A stretch of 64,000 bases of DNA. Origin: Combretum micranthum. Lineage: Eukaryota > Streptophyta > Magnoliopsida > Myrtales > Combretaceae. The position numbers and the translations under genes were made by a program. The stretch covers positions 2,046,001 to 2,110,000 of the forward strand of contig JAMXBD010000063.1 of assembly GCA_024138025.1 (NCBI GenBank), given 5' to 3'. The notes beneath the pieces are model-generated. The model was not told the origin of the DNA and ran no database searches. It saw only the letters and a list, made by a program, of their open reading frames with translations. Of this stretch, positions 1-11,146 are shown one piece after another (within the stretch, counting starts at the first letter, position 1; the number at the start of each line of letters is the position of its first letter).

Positions 1-1869
1 TTATAAAACGTGAATACTATATTTTATTATATGAAGGATTTGGAAGGTCATAAAGGATATAATTATGGCTGCTTTTATTGCTTGAGCTGTTCATGTGTGA
101 TTGCCTGCCTACCGACATCACGTGCTTTTGTTTGTAAAATCGTAAATCCTTTGCCCATTTGGTGTTTGTTATATAATTCAATTTTCTTTTTTTTTTCTTT
201 TTTTTTCACGTTCGGACAGTAAAATCGAAAAGGACATGGGTTGGATACAGCATTTTAATAATATTTGTACCCCAAGGACGATGGATGATGATTCTTTCTC
301 TCATTGAAATTTCAACTATTATACTCCGTTCTTTTTCTTTTCATTTTTTTAAATTTATTATTATGACTTGCCAAGAATGATAGGAATTAAAATATTTGAA
401 ACATCCCTATCCACCTTATCTAATCTTTTCATCACTGGCTTGCATCCAAAATCCAAATTCATACACCAAACTAAAAGATTTGCTCAAAGTTTGCACTTTG
501 AATCTAAGCATGACGTTAAATATGATCAACTAATTAATAATGTTCCTAAAACGATGGGGAAAAAAACAAAAAAGCATTGTCTATTATAAAAAAATGACAC
601 TTTTCCAAAGGGAAAATAATTGGATAAAGGTCTATTATTTTTAAAATCCGTGTTCATATTTTAAAATCTCGATAATAAAGTCAAAACGATAACTTGTGCT
701 TTAAATAGTTACTTTGTTGAAAATTAGGTTTTGCTCTTCTTATAATGATTCAGCTTTCACCTTGCTTTTCGTGTGTTTCTTTTCAGAAAGGAAGTCTATG
801 TGTTTAAGAAAGAGCAAATCATCAGTCAAACTTTCTTAGAAGTCCTACAAAAAAAACCTTTTCTTTTCTTTTTTTTTTCTTTTTTAAGTGTAGTTTTATA
901 AAAGAAAAAGTAATGCACGGCCCTTCAATTACTTGAAGTGTCAACATAACAAGTAGAGTAAACTATGTTACCAAAGCCAGTAATAATGGATACTAAACTT
1001 TAAATAGGTTATTAGATTGAACACTTTTTAGGTGTCAAATGCGACACTAATCCTGTATATTTTCATTGTTGCTAAGTACAACATTAGATAGAATTAAATC
1101 CAAACACTAATATTATTGAGTGTAATTGGGATTTGGTGCCAAGTTCCATCCAATTAACAATTTGAACCAATAATTTGAAAGATCTAAGGACCTATTTACT
1201 TTCAAAAGCAAAAGTGATAGAAAATAGAAAGAATTACTTGAAAATAACTAGTGATAACTGAGTTATAAATCTTCAAATGCGTACTTCCAATTAATGTTTG
1301 TTGTAAGGAATACGGGTATGACCTTGTCATGTGAAAAATATTATAACTACCTATTGCAGCAAAAGATTTAGGGTTTTATCACAATCCTTTGATTTGTGTG
1401 AGAATGTCAGAGTGTGATCTTTAATTACCTGTTGATTCTATAAATATCCAGGTAAATGGCATCCAAAATTTGAAAATTGAGAGTAAATTTGAAATTCTAG
1501 GAAAATTAGAGTAAAGATGACTCAAATTCTATTAGTGATGATAAAACTTAATGTTCTTTTGCCCTATACATATAGGTCGGCAAGAAAGTTGCAAAAAATA
1601 GAACACAAAGGCTATTAAAAATAGAAACACCCTAAAATTTAAAGACATAAAGTAAATGAAAATGGCGTTTACAAGGCCACGGACGATATACAAAACAAAA
1701 GAGTTTATAAGAAGTTATAATAAATCTAACACCTGACCAAAATGGAAAAAAATGTCCTTTTTTTTTTTTTGTCTAAATGATGGCATTCATCCCAAAAACC
1801 CACGTAGTTTACTGGTGAATTCTTCCTTTTGGCTTGTCTCCTTAAAGATAGAGCCAGGAAATTATAGAA
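1..1869. other. AT-rich intergenic DNA, nothing recognised
   Basis: No reading frame of convincing length or composition, no RNA gene and no terminal repeats were recognised. Homopolymer T runs occur near 187-208, 867-888 and 1759-1770. The short open frames here (70-73 codons) have no recognisable protein features and are probably chance frames. Confidence 0.6.
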
Positions 1870-1917
1870 ATGTCACTAACCAGTCTTTTCTCCATTTTCT
1901 CATATAATTGTCAACCA

Positions 1918-2250
1918 TTACTTTCACCTCATCACTACCACTACCACTGTGTCCACCTTTCCACACTACCCTCATTGCATCACTTTCCCCATCTTAATGC
2001 TACCCCCATCCCATCATTACCGGTTTCAACACTATCACTACAAACCTCATACCAACACTATCATCACCACATAAAAGCCTTTAGCTTACAACTTTTGCCT
2101 ATTGCCACTACATTAGCAGTGATGATTGTATTTTAGTGTTATGCTAATAGTGGTAGTGGTAGTGCCAAAATGTGCTAGTAGTGCAAGGAAGTAATAGTGG
2201 TTGTGATGCAAAAGTAGTATTATTAAATGGAAAGGTAATAGTAGTGATTG
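1918..2250. repeat. Imperfect inverted repeat with opposite strand bias in its two arms
   Basis: The left part (about 1918-2105) is rich in CAC/ACT/ACC on the + strand. The right part (about 2130-2250) is rich in the complement, GTG/AGT/GGT. The clearest paired words are CACTACCACTACCACT (near 1935) and AGTGGTAGTGGTAGTG (near 2150). The arms are diverged, and I found no clear terminal repeats or target-site duplication. It may be an old fold-back transposon or a microsatellite-derived inverted repeat. The 88-codon frame over the left arm is low-complexity and I do not count it as a gene. Confidence 0.4.
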
Positions 2251-2399
2251 GTGATTGATAAGTCTTTATTACTCTATTCTATTCATGGAAATCATACTCG
2301 ATATGATTCATTTTTAGGAAAATCCTATGAATTGGTGTTTTTTATAGTGAAATTATTGTTTTTAAGCTTCCCAAATAAAAAAGAAGAAATAAAGTGATT

Positions 2400-3720
2400 T
2401 TAAATCAAATTTTGAGCATATGACAATAATAATTTAAGAGGACTCGATCACAGCTTCTAAAGATTTTAACCAAGGGTAACAAACAAAGCAAAAAGTGCAT
2501 ACCATGCCTTCAATCGTGCCCATGATTATACTCGTGGTTTACATTGAGGCAACAACGCCTTACATTCCATGATGCAACTTCAATCACGCCCGTGATTCTA
2601 CCCACGGTCTAAACTGAGCAAAAATCAAGTCTTTGAAGAGATGACTCTATTGCAACCAACATTCAAGCCTGCAATTTGAGCCACGAAAAGTGACCCTGTC
2701 CATGTTGTCATAAAAGTTGCTACCCTGCATGCGTACATGCAAATAAAGACAATTTCTATTACAAAGAATCTGCCACTCAGCAAATAAAATCGTCGTGATT
2801 TTTATGCCCCATCACTATAAATAAACGTGAACAAATGTGCAATACTGTATTATATCATATTGAATCTAACGTTTGTTCTTGCAAGATTTTTATACTTAAT
2901 ATATAATATTCATCTTTAATTTCATATTGTTTCTCTTGAACATGTGCTTAATGTTTACATTTATGGATAAATAATTATCTTAACTTAGGGTTTGTGAATC
3001 CAATACTCGATTCATATGGTTTTAATATATTTTAACTAAAAATGACTAGGTACTTGTATTTAATAGCTTGAACTTAAATTTCATGGGTCTAATTGTGTGG
3101 TGCAACTCATAGATCCATGTTGGATTCTAACTGAATAGATTGAGAGATCATTTTTTTGAATGGATCTAGACTGTTAATGAAGTGACTTATACTCACATAG
3201 AGATAGGGATGGTGAAACTTTCCATCACTTGGTTTTCAATATATTAAAATAGATTTTAATTAAAGGATTATTAATTTTTATGCGATCTAGGTTACTGATA
3301 ACTTGTGAAGAGATTTCGATGGTCTAATCTAGGTTTAGAGTTTCTGACATTGAGAAAGAATTTAACTTTCCTCATTGAGTCCGACAGTAAAAGTACACCG
3401 GTAAATAACTATTTGAGTTTGTTAAGAAATCATGTAATTATGATTTAGTGAAGCCAATCCTAAGCTCTTTCTTGCATCTACAAACTTATAGCCTTAATCT
3501 GCCTTGAAAACGTGTATATAATTAGTTTAACCTAGCTTAGCTTTTAATAGATGAAGAGTAAGTACGATAGATGCTAACAATCCTCAAGGAGTATGACCTA
3601 ATATTTTCCATGCTACTTCGATACGTGTGCTTGCCCTTGTAGTGATTGTAATAAAAGTTGAACAAAACGTATTAGTATTTTTATAAATTTTCTAAAATCT
3701 TCAACTTCTTGTTCCGTTTT
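2400..3720. repeat. Probable LTR or leader remnant of a Ty3-gypsy retrotransposon
   Basis: No coding potential. Several phrases resemble the long non-coding LTR/leader parts of plant Athila/Tat-type Ty3 elements, for example the stretch near 3570-3660 holding CAATCCTCAAGGA and CGTGTGCTTGCCCTTG. Near 2505-2620 there are two copies of a CAATCGTGCCC / CAATCACGCCC motif about 75 bp apart. I did not find both ends or a target-site duplication. The assignment rests on general resemblance recalled from plant repeats and is weak. Confidence 0.3.
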
Positions 3721-3763
3721 TAAAGTCATAACCCATCGATGACACTAGTCATGACAATAAAGG

Positions 3764-4207
3764 TAAGGGTGCAAATGAATCAAGCCAATTAACAAACAAT
3801 TCAAGCTCAGTTTAATATTTACTTGAATTCGATTCAACAATAGTTAAGTCAAATTCAAGCTTAAACTACTTCAGTGGTTTACAAGATGAGCTTGAGTTTT
3901 GCATGTTTAGGCTAATTAGCTTACAAGTCTAATCGTGTGCAAATCAAGTATAAACATTGATTGAATTCAAATCATGTTTGTGTATTGATATTGTTTAAAT
4001 TATAATCAAAACTATTTTTTAATAAATCGAGTCTAAGTGAGCTCAACTAATTCGATCTTGAGCTTATGTGGTGTTACTTTGAGTCAAACTCGAGTTTAAA
4101 ATCTTAGGCTTTGTCAAGCTTGAGTCGAACTCAACTTTGCAATTTCAAGTTGAGTTTGAACTTGAGCTCGATATTATACCATCTTGACTTGACTCGTTTA
4201 CAACTTA
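3764..4207. mobile_element. Degenerate hAT-like small inverted-repeat element
   Basis: The region is dense in words such as GAGCTTGAG, CTCGAG and GAGTCAAACTCGAG, which characterise the small element family seen intact at 41933-42433 and 52929-53560. The left end TAAGGGTGCAAATGAATC and the complement of the right end, TAAGTTGTAAACGAGTC, resemble that family's termini. The 8-bp flanks (AATAAAGG and GTATGCCT) do not match, so either the ends are off or the duplication has decayed. Confidence 0.4.
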
Positions 4208-5038
4208 GTATGCCTTTCTTCTCTTTCCATGGTTATCGCAACATACACAAACACAAACCCCAGATTAGCATTATGAACAGTAATAAATGAAATTACCATC
4301 ATCATAAAGATTAGATAAGGCAACATAATTCATGAGTGTACTGTGTTTGGTATTTTCTTAGTAAAGCGATTCTATTGTTAAGTTTGATGAGCATTGTTGT
4401 ACATTGTTTAGGTTGTATTGTGATATTATGTGGGCCTTGTAATTGGACAGGACCTATTTTATTGCAATATTCTTTGGCTTGTGAAAGCTATCGCTAATAT
4501 TGATTCAATTTTGGCAATCAAATGTTATTAAAAGCTATGAATTTCAAAAAGTATAATATTAATGCTGTATATGCTAATAGGGACAAAAAAGTAAAGTAAA
4601 ATGGGGGCTTGACAAGGTGAAATGGAGCATGCAGCAAGATGGCATATATTTATAATTCATTTGACAGTACTTATTCATTTCCAGTTTGTTATTCATAAAT
4701 CTACAATTATAATGTTTAGTTTTATTTTAAAAATTGAATAACATTTCATTATGACTTACTATTACACAAATAATGAATAGCATTTCATATGGGTAAATAT
4801 AAATTGCTATATTGCTACTCGATATTTATTTTCTATCTTTGCCATGCATTGATAGATTGCACTACATTGATGATATCCACTATATAATCATCCTTTTTTT
4901 TTTTTTGTAATGAAGATAACACGACATACTAAATATTTTAATATTTACTTATTTTATTTTATATTCCCGTTAACTATTGTAATAGATATATAATAATCAT
5001 TATAATTCTATTATATTTCCATTAATCTTTTAATTCTT
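4208..5038. other. AT-rich intergenic DNA, nothing recognised
   Basis: No gene, RNA or transposon ends were recognised. It contains a T12 run near 4892-4906. Confidence 0.5.
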
Positions 5039-5261
5039 CCTACAAATATTGTTGCAAACAAGCCAAGTTGAGCTGAGCTTTTAAAAGATCTTATTTGACT
5101 CATTTAAAATTTAGCGAGTTCAAACTTGAGTCGAGTTTTTTATCGAGGTTGAAATTGAGACTCGAACTTAGCTTATTTAGTTAAATGATCTTAAGTTTGA
5201 GCTTGAGCTAATTCGATCTTTTTATCAAGCCTGAAATTTATGTTTCATCTCGATTCATTTA

Positions 5262-5844
5262 TGTCGAGGATATGTGACCCAAATTCATGTATACAGCCAG
5301 CTCTTGGTCTTACACCGGCGGCCTCTATCCATTACACCACCAGCCTTCATACCGGTTTTAAAAGTTTTTGCTTATATGATTGTTCAAAGTTTGCTCAACG
5401 TCGCTAACTTTTGATCCTGCGCCACCGACCTAGACCTTGTGTCATGCTGGCTTTTGAAGACAACACTAAAGATTTGCATTTTGTGCATAGTGAATGCCGG
5501 CTCTATGCCATTGCCTTTATCGGGTACGTTGCTAATATTGGAGACATAAGTCACCAACCGATGAGCAAAATTTATAACTTTTTAAATTCTAACTCTTGAT
5601 TCTGCCTACATGACAAATATATGGTATTCATTTGTTGTTTTTTGGGTTCATGAGAGTTTTTTATTTGAGAGATCAGTCATGCACATATCTTTTATAATTC
5701 CTTCTTCGATACCAGTGGATTTCGCTCTCTTCTCTGCCCGTGGTTTTTCCCATAAGGGTTTCCACGTAAAATCTTGTGTGTTCTTTATTTTTCTTTACTT
5801 TTCTATTTTGTTTATACCATTATTGTTTATATAGAATTATAACA
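5262..5844 (+). repeat. 5' LTR of the Copia element
   Basis: 583 bp, TG...CA termini. From about 5495 onward it aligns with 8150-8524: shared words include TTGGAGACATAAG, TTCATTTGTTGTTTTT, AAGGGTTTCCACGTAAAATC and TATAGAATTATAACA. Many substitutions separate the two copies, so the insertion is old. The open frames inside it are chance frames. Confidence 0.75.
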
Positions 5845-5846
5845 AT

Positions 5847-5857
5847 TGGTATCATAG
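5847..5857 (+). other. Primer-binding site (initiator Met tRNA type)
   Basis: TGGTATCATAG follows the LTR end after two bases. The usual plant initiator-methionine tRNA primer site is TGGTATCAGAGC. The first eight bases agree and the rest have drifted. Confidence 0.7.
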
Positions 5858-5891
5858 TCTAGGGTTTTGGGTTTTTTATTTTTATTCTATA

Positions 5892-6900
5892 ATGGCGATA
5901 ATAAAGTACGATATTCCTTTGTTGGATCGGAGCACAACATTTTTTCTATGGCAGGTTAAGATGCGAGCAGTGTTGACACTTATGGATTTAGATGATGCGT
6001 TGTTAGGGTTGACAAGATGCCTGCGACTTGGTTACCGTAAGAAAAAATTCTTAAAGACCATAAAGCCCTTTCTCAAATTCATCTTCATTACATTTGAAGT
6101 GGCAATTATACTCACACAAGTTGATTGAATGTGGGTCTATAAAAGATCACTTGACTGTTTTTAAAGAAATGGTTTCCAATTTGGAAACTTCAAAGGTTAA
6201 GTATGATGGGGAGGATTTGGCTTTAATTTTATTGTGTTTGCTATCTCCTTTATATTCGAATTTTAGAGACACAATCCTATATAGTCGCGATTCTCTTACC
6301 ATGGAAGAGGTGTATGATGCTTTGGCATCTTTTGAGAAGATGGAACACTTAGTAATTGGATCAAAGTCTAAAGCAGGGGGTCTTGTTTCTTGTGGTAGGA
6401 GTCAAGAATGTTGTTATAGTAATTAAAGGGGAAGGTCAAAATCTTCAAATAGAGATAAGATCTGCAAGTATTGCAAGAAGAAATGACACATTAAATCAAA
6501 ATGTTATAAGTTGCACAATAAAAATAAGAGAGTTGCTGAACATCAAAAGGGAAACAACCAGAAAAATCTACCGAAGCTGATGTTGCCGAAGACCATAGTA
6601 CCAGTAATCTTCTTGTTGCTTCTAATGATAATCCTCAGATCGGTGAGAAGTGGATTTTAGACTATAGTTGTACTTTTCATATGTGTCACAATTAGGACTG
6701 GTTTTCAATATATGAAAAGGTTTTCAAAGGTGTTGTCCTTGTGGGAAACAATGCTTCTTGCAGGGTTGCAGGCATTGGCTCCATAAAAGATTAAGATATT
6801 TGATGGTGTTATTAGGACACTTGAAGATATGAGACATGTGCCTGATTTGAAGAAAAATTTGATTTCTCTGAGTACTCTTGATACTAAAAGGTACAAATAT
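5892..6900 (+). pseudogene. Broken Copia gag-protease
   Basis: The first frame (5892-6128) carries the usual start of plant Copia gag, with motifs KYDIPLLDRS, FFLWQVKMRAVL and MDLDDALLG. A frame change follows, and the second part (6094-6426) has EHLT-like sequence, KYDGEDLALILLCLL, FRDTILYSRDSLTMEEVYDAL and EKMEHLV, all typical of the capsid region. A CCHC zinc knuckle lies at 6463-6510: CKYCKKK, then a TGA at 6484-6486 where glycine is expected, then HIKSKCYK. Next comes a protease-like stretch (about 6640-6890) with WILDYSCTFHMC, where the catalytic aspartate context is altered, and VPDLKKNLISL. Stops and frameshifts rule out function. Confidence 0.8.
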
Positions 6901-7639
6901 TGATGCAGCGCGAGAAGCGCAAAAAAAATAAGATTTACTTCACCGAGTTAGATCTTCAAAATAGTAACAAGGTTTAATCCATAACCTTAAGGAAAATACA
7001 GAGGACACTCATCTAAAAGGGTTTTCTAATTCAATAATATCAAATGTTCTAATTAAAAAAAAAAAAAACAAGCCTAAAGACCTATTCACACTATTACATA
7101 AGGAATTCTAAAAGACAATATCTAAAAAGACAGATAATAAATATAATAATAAATATAAATAAATAGTGTAACCGATAATTAACATTAGAAATAAAAGCCG
7201 ACGGCTATAATTAATATTAACGGTTTTAAAACTAAAAAGTTGAAACTGTCAGTAATAAAAACTGGCTTTAATTAAAATTCCGTTACTGCATTATTCTCTC
7301 ATATGAGGTTTTTCACCATCGGATGAGGAAAAAAAATCTTTAATCATTAATAAGTATCCTCCATGATTAAATATGAACTTACAAAAGTGAATCTTAATAA
7401 ATATAAAATAAAATATCCTAATTATTTTAGGATTTAGAATTGCATCTACCCTTAAACTCTTTACACCATCTGTAGCAAGATCATATCCTTTAGTCAGAAA
7501 TAAACAATCTCCAACTTTATTTAAAGTAGTTTTTCCACATTTTTTCATATATATACGATAAACTCTTTAGTAATCATTCATGAGGAAATAACATTCTGTA
7601 ACAGACTTTGCCTTCCCAATTGGCCCAAATAGCGTCCCT

Positions 7640-7937
7640 GCTACTTTAGAATTTGAAAAATCAAATCTTTCTACTATTGCCCTGAGTCCTTAAACTTTTT
7701 GCCAAATTTTCACCGGGAACTAAGTCAATATGGTGTTGTTTGTCCCTCATGGGAGACACATCATTTGATAAAATTGTTAGGCATCAATTCACTTAACTCC
7801 TCCAATTGCCCCCTGATACTGTCTGGCACCTCTCTAGTCTTCTCTTCCTTATCAACCGTTAGCACTTGTTTTTCAATCAATGTAAGTACAGTTTGGGATT
7901 CCTTTAGAACATCCTCCATCTCCTTCTCTGACGACAT
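7640..7937 (-). pseudogene. Ty3-gypsy pol fragment (protease to reverse transcriptase linker)
   Basis: Read on the minus strand, the fragment begins MSSEKEMEDVLKESQ, runs through VPDSIRGQLEELSELMP, breaks at a stop, and continues as SPMRDKQHHIDLVPGENL. The PPMRDIQHxIDLVPG-like motif lies immediately before the reverse transcriptase domain in plant Ty3-gypsy polyproteins. The reverse transcriptase domain itself is not present. Confidence 0.65.
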
Positions 7938-8040
7938 AATTATAAGAAAGGAACATTACTTTGGAAGTTACATAATGTTCTACTGGTTTTTCAATTTTAT
8001 CATCTACCTTCCTTAAATCAATACTTTATGCCAGCATCAT

Positions 8041-8130
8041 AGACTCTGTTTGAAGATATATGTGATTCTGTTGAAACACAATTTCCTCATAATTAAGAGG
8101 AAGAAATTCATCTTTTAATAAAATATTCAT
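8041..8130 (-). pseudogene. Ty3-gypsy gag fragment
   Basis: About 30 codons on the minus strand include the motif EFLPLNYEEIVFQQ, characteristic of the retrotrans_gag domain of plant Ty3-gypsy elements. It is too short to be functional. Confidence 0.55.
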
Positions 8131-8149
8131 CCTAAACCATGTTCTCACA

Positions 8150-8524
8150 GGTGGTTTTCCTTCACGACTTAATCTCTTGCGCAACCTTTATTGAGTATGC
8201 CGCCAGCGTTGGAGACATAAGCAGTCAACCTTTGGCTGGCATAGGAGCAAAATTTGTAACTTTTCAAATTTCGACTCTTGATTTGACCTACGCGACAAAT
8301 ATATTGTTCATTTGTTGTTTTTAGGGTTTATGAGAGTTTTTGATATGAGAAATCACTTGTACACATATCATTTGTAATTCCTTCTTCAATAGTAGTGAAT
8401 TTTGCTCTTTTTTTTGTCATGGTTTTTCTCACAAGGGTTTCCACGTAAAATCTTGTATGTTCTTTTTTTTTTTTTTACTTTTCTGTTTTGTTTCTGTCAT
8501 TGTTGTTCATATAGAATTATAACA
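8150..8524 (+). repeat. 3' LTR of the Copia element, left end missing
   Basis: Aligns with 5495-5844 of the 5' LTR and ends in the same ATTATAACA. Roughly the first 230 bp of the LTR are absent, replaced by the gypsy debris to its left. Confidence 0.7.
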
Positions 8525-9255
8525 ATTTCGATAGCTTGTTTTTCAATTTTTTTACATCTAAAATATAATATATAGGTGTTGCTATAATATATTTACATAA
8601 TTATTAAATAAAATTTAGTTTTTATCGTTTTTATTATATAGTTATAAATAATATATCATGTATAAAAAAATTCATAAATCTACTAATGAGCTTATTACCA
8701 ATCCTGTTAATGAGCCTAATTGCGAGTCTCTTTGAAATATCCTAAATCTTCACCAAGATTAGAAATTGAGTTTAGATAGATTAAATAAATCAAATGAATA
8801 ATAGGATTTAATTAGACAAGTTGATATAATTTAATTAGCTAATAATTAAGTTGATTTTGAGATTTGAAATTCCTAAAATCTCTAAACATGTTCTAAAAAT
8901 GTTTAGAGAATTCCTAAATCCTTGATTCTTAGCCTAAACACTAATTCCTAAATCTCAATAAAATTTGAGTTCATTTGCTTATCTTAAAATATCAGTTCTT
9001 AAACCCGAACTCAAATTAAATATCTTTTATGTAAAATAAATTCTCAAATTAAGTTCTTATTTCAAGTTCTTAATTTCTAACATATTGGTTCATAAATCAT
9101 CTTTTAAATACTTCTGGAACTATAGATATTGATCTGATAGTTCTAAACCTATACCCTATTTCTATTTTATATAAACTTAGTTTTATTATTTCTTTTTCTT
9201 TTATTGACTTTTGCTGCCTTGCCTTTCCCCTTTCACTTTGAATTACGATTCCCTT

Positions 9256-9278
9256 CTTCTTCTTCTTCTTCTTCTTCT

Positions 9279-9309
<31 letters not shown>

Positions 9310-9312
9310 CCT
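9256..9312. repeat. (CTT)n followed by (CTTT)n microsatellite
   Basis: A run of CTT units passes into a run of CTTT units inside the old LTR. The corresponding place in the young LTRs (about 11625-11720) is CT-rich but not a clean repeat. The minus-strand lysine-rich frame over it is an artefact of the repeat. Confidence 0.8.
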
Positions 9313-9786
9313 CCAAATCCAACACCTAAATCTCAAACTCAATAAGAGAAAAGGAGGAATCAAGTAGAATATGAGAATAGAAGAAGGAAATCAAAGCTAA
9401 AAGTACAAGAAGTTGCATGATTTAACCGAAAAGCTAAGTTTTCTAATTCAATTCATATTTGTTTTATTTGTTGTTTTCTTATTTAATTGATGAATTGATG
9501 TTGAAATGAGTTGGGATTGCTGTTTATATATGTATTTATTGGTTTCATGGTTGATGGAAGTTGGGTTTTGATGAGGAAGAAGATGATGAATAGTGTTTAT
9601 GGAGGTTGATGAAGTTTGAGATGTTTGATGTGGTGAATGTGAAGTTTATGCATGTTTGAGGATGTTAGAATGGATGTAGGGTGTAGTATGATGGTTGGAA
9701 AGTGTTTTGGAGAAGGTTTGAAGTGTAAAAATTTTGTAAAATTCGTGTTTGAAACAAGGAATTCGCGAAATCTGTCAAACGCTGGT

Positions 9787-9877
9787 GCAAACGGCCCCGT
9801 TTGCAAGGGTGTTGCGCTCGTGGATCAAAATTTCATTTCCCCTGAGTGCAAACGGTCTACCAAACGGCCCCGTTTGC
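9787..9877. repeat. Pair of GC-rich palindromes in the old LTR
   Basis: GCAAACG-GCCC-CGTTTGC at 9787-9804 and CAAACG-GCCC-CGTTTG at 9861-9876 are inverted repeats with 7- and 6-bp arms. They sit where the young LTRs carry an array of GTACAC-type palindromes (12171-12369), although the sequence is different. Confidence 0.75.
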
Positions 9878-11141
9878 TAGGGCGTTTCGCTCTCGGATAG
9901 TTTTCTCTGATGCAACACTGTTTTGTAAATTAATCATAACTTTTTCATACGACCTCCGATTGAGGTGATTCAAGTTGCGTTGGAAAGCTTAAAAAGAGAT
10001 TTACAATTTTCATGTTTTGAGTTTTTACAAATCCAAAAAGTATCGGTGCTTAAATTTTGATTCTTTCCAGCTGCAACACTTTCCAAAACAAAGTTAAAAC
10101 TTGTTTTTGTTTGTTAAATGTGTTTTGCTTAGGAAATGGATCTTTTTGAGCTAAAATGAGATAGATGAGTGATATTTGATGTGCTAAGTGAATTAATTCA
10201 TGTAATTAAAAATGGGTTAAGTAGATTTATAGATTTAACAAATAATTAGATTAAATCTAGAAGTTAGTTGTAAAATGAACTTAGCTAACAAATCTAAGTT
10301 CAACTTGACTAAATGAACTTGAATGAACTAAAATGGATTAGATTGTTTAACTTTGATGAATTTGGCTAGGTTTAAGCTAACTTGGGATTAAGTGACTAGA
10401 TCTTAGATATATAATGAATTAGTAATTAATCTAAGTCCAATTTGACTTAATGAACTTTACTAAGCTAAAATGAATTAGATTGTCTATGTTTAATCAACTT
10501 GACTTAGTAAATGAATCAAATGACTAATTCTAATCGATTTGGCTAAGGTTAAGCTAAAATGGGTTAATAGCTATCAATTAGCTTAGATGAATGAAATAGG
10601 ATGATCTTTGAGTAATATGGGGAATATGTTGTTTCAAATGTGTGTTTGCTTAAGAAATAGATGTTTTTGTGAATGAATGCCTTGATTAAGCTTTTGTTGA
10701 TAAAAGACCATAAACAAAGAGAAAAGAATTCTTTGACAGACAAAGGAGAACTGTCCATATTTTGGCGGGGCGATCTTCGCAGCCATAGTGGGGTTCCACA
10801 TTAGTGTCTGATCAAATAGGACTTAATAAAATGAGTTTGAGATGGATTGATAAATAGCTTAAGTTCTTATATGATTTTGATGAAGTGGATGATTAGTTTA
10901 GTTTAGTTTCTTATACGAACTCTTTCCTTAACAGAAGTGGATATCTGATTTATCTTCTGGATTATCTTCTGGAATTCCTTCTGAGACTCTGTTTGGATTT
11001 CATATTCAAGGTACGCAGTAACTTGCGTGTTGATTGATAGGATAGGCATCCTAAATGGATTAAGAACTTAAAGACGACTTAATAATTGATGAGTGTTGGT
11101 TGTGTTTTACGTCGTTGAATCCGGATCCGGGGAGCGACAAC

Positions 11142-11146
11142 CTTGT
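11142..11146. repeat. Left 5-bp target-site duplication (CTTGT) of the tandem element
   Basis: CTTGT immediately precedes the TG start of LTR 1, and the same CTTGT follows the CA end of LTR 3 at 26439-26443. Removing 11147-26443 restores a continuous old LTR, in register with the young LTRs, which read CTTGTCATGATGC at this point. Confidence 0.9.

Larger units (their letters stand above)
6901..8149 (-). mobile_element. Minus-strand Ty3-gypsy debris inside the Copia element
   Basis: Two coding remnants on the minus strand (gag at 8041-8130, pol at 7640-7937) lie in the correct relative order for one element whose 5' end is to the right. The left part (6901-7290) is non-coding and AT-rich. An 85-codon minus frame at 7291-7548 has no domain I can name. 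Neither end nor a target-site duplication was found, so this is a deleted remnant. It interrupts the Copia element between its protease region and its 3' LTR, so it is the later arrival or a product of a later deletion. Confidence 0.6.
5262..8524 (+). mobile_element. Degenerate Ty1-copia LTR retrotransposon inserted in the hAT-like element
   Basis: Left LTR 5262-5844 begins TGTCGAGG and ends ATTATAACA. The right LTR survives as about 8150-8524 with the same ATTATAACA end. The flanks are ATTTA (5257-5261) and ATTTC (8525-8529), a 5-bp target-site duplication with one change. The relative at 41933-42433 reads CATTTAGATAGCTCG at the same site, which confirms where it inserted. A primer-binding site follows the left LTR, then a broken gag-protease region. 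Integrase, reverse transcriptase and RNase H are missing. The right half is occupied by minus-strand Ty3-gypsy debris, which appears to have replaced the start of the right LTR. Confidence 0.8.
8733..11146 (+). repeat. Left part of an old solo LTR (Ty3 type)
   Basis: Begins TGAAATATCCTAAATC right after CTCTT (8728-8732). Along its length it aligns with the first 2.4 kb of the three younger LTRs (starts at 11147, 17008 and 22860), but is clearly diverged from them. The rest of this LTR is found at 26444-27581. Joined, the LTR is about 3.55 kb, matching the length of the young LTRs. No internal region of its own is present, so it is a solo LTR formed by recombination before the younger element inserted. 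Confidence 0.85.

Noticed and set aside
5290..5345. tRNA-like complement (GGTGTAATGGATAGAGG) within the Copia 5' LTR
   Set aside because: It resembles a Pol III A box on the minus strand, but no cloverleaf or B box (GGTTCGANTCC) follows at the right distance. It is not a tRNA gene.
7291..7548. 85-codon minus-strand frame as an independent gene
   Set aside because: It lies in the same strand and order as Ty3-gypsy debris, has no recognisable domain and is AT-rich. It is most likely part of the dead element.
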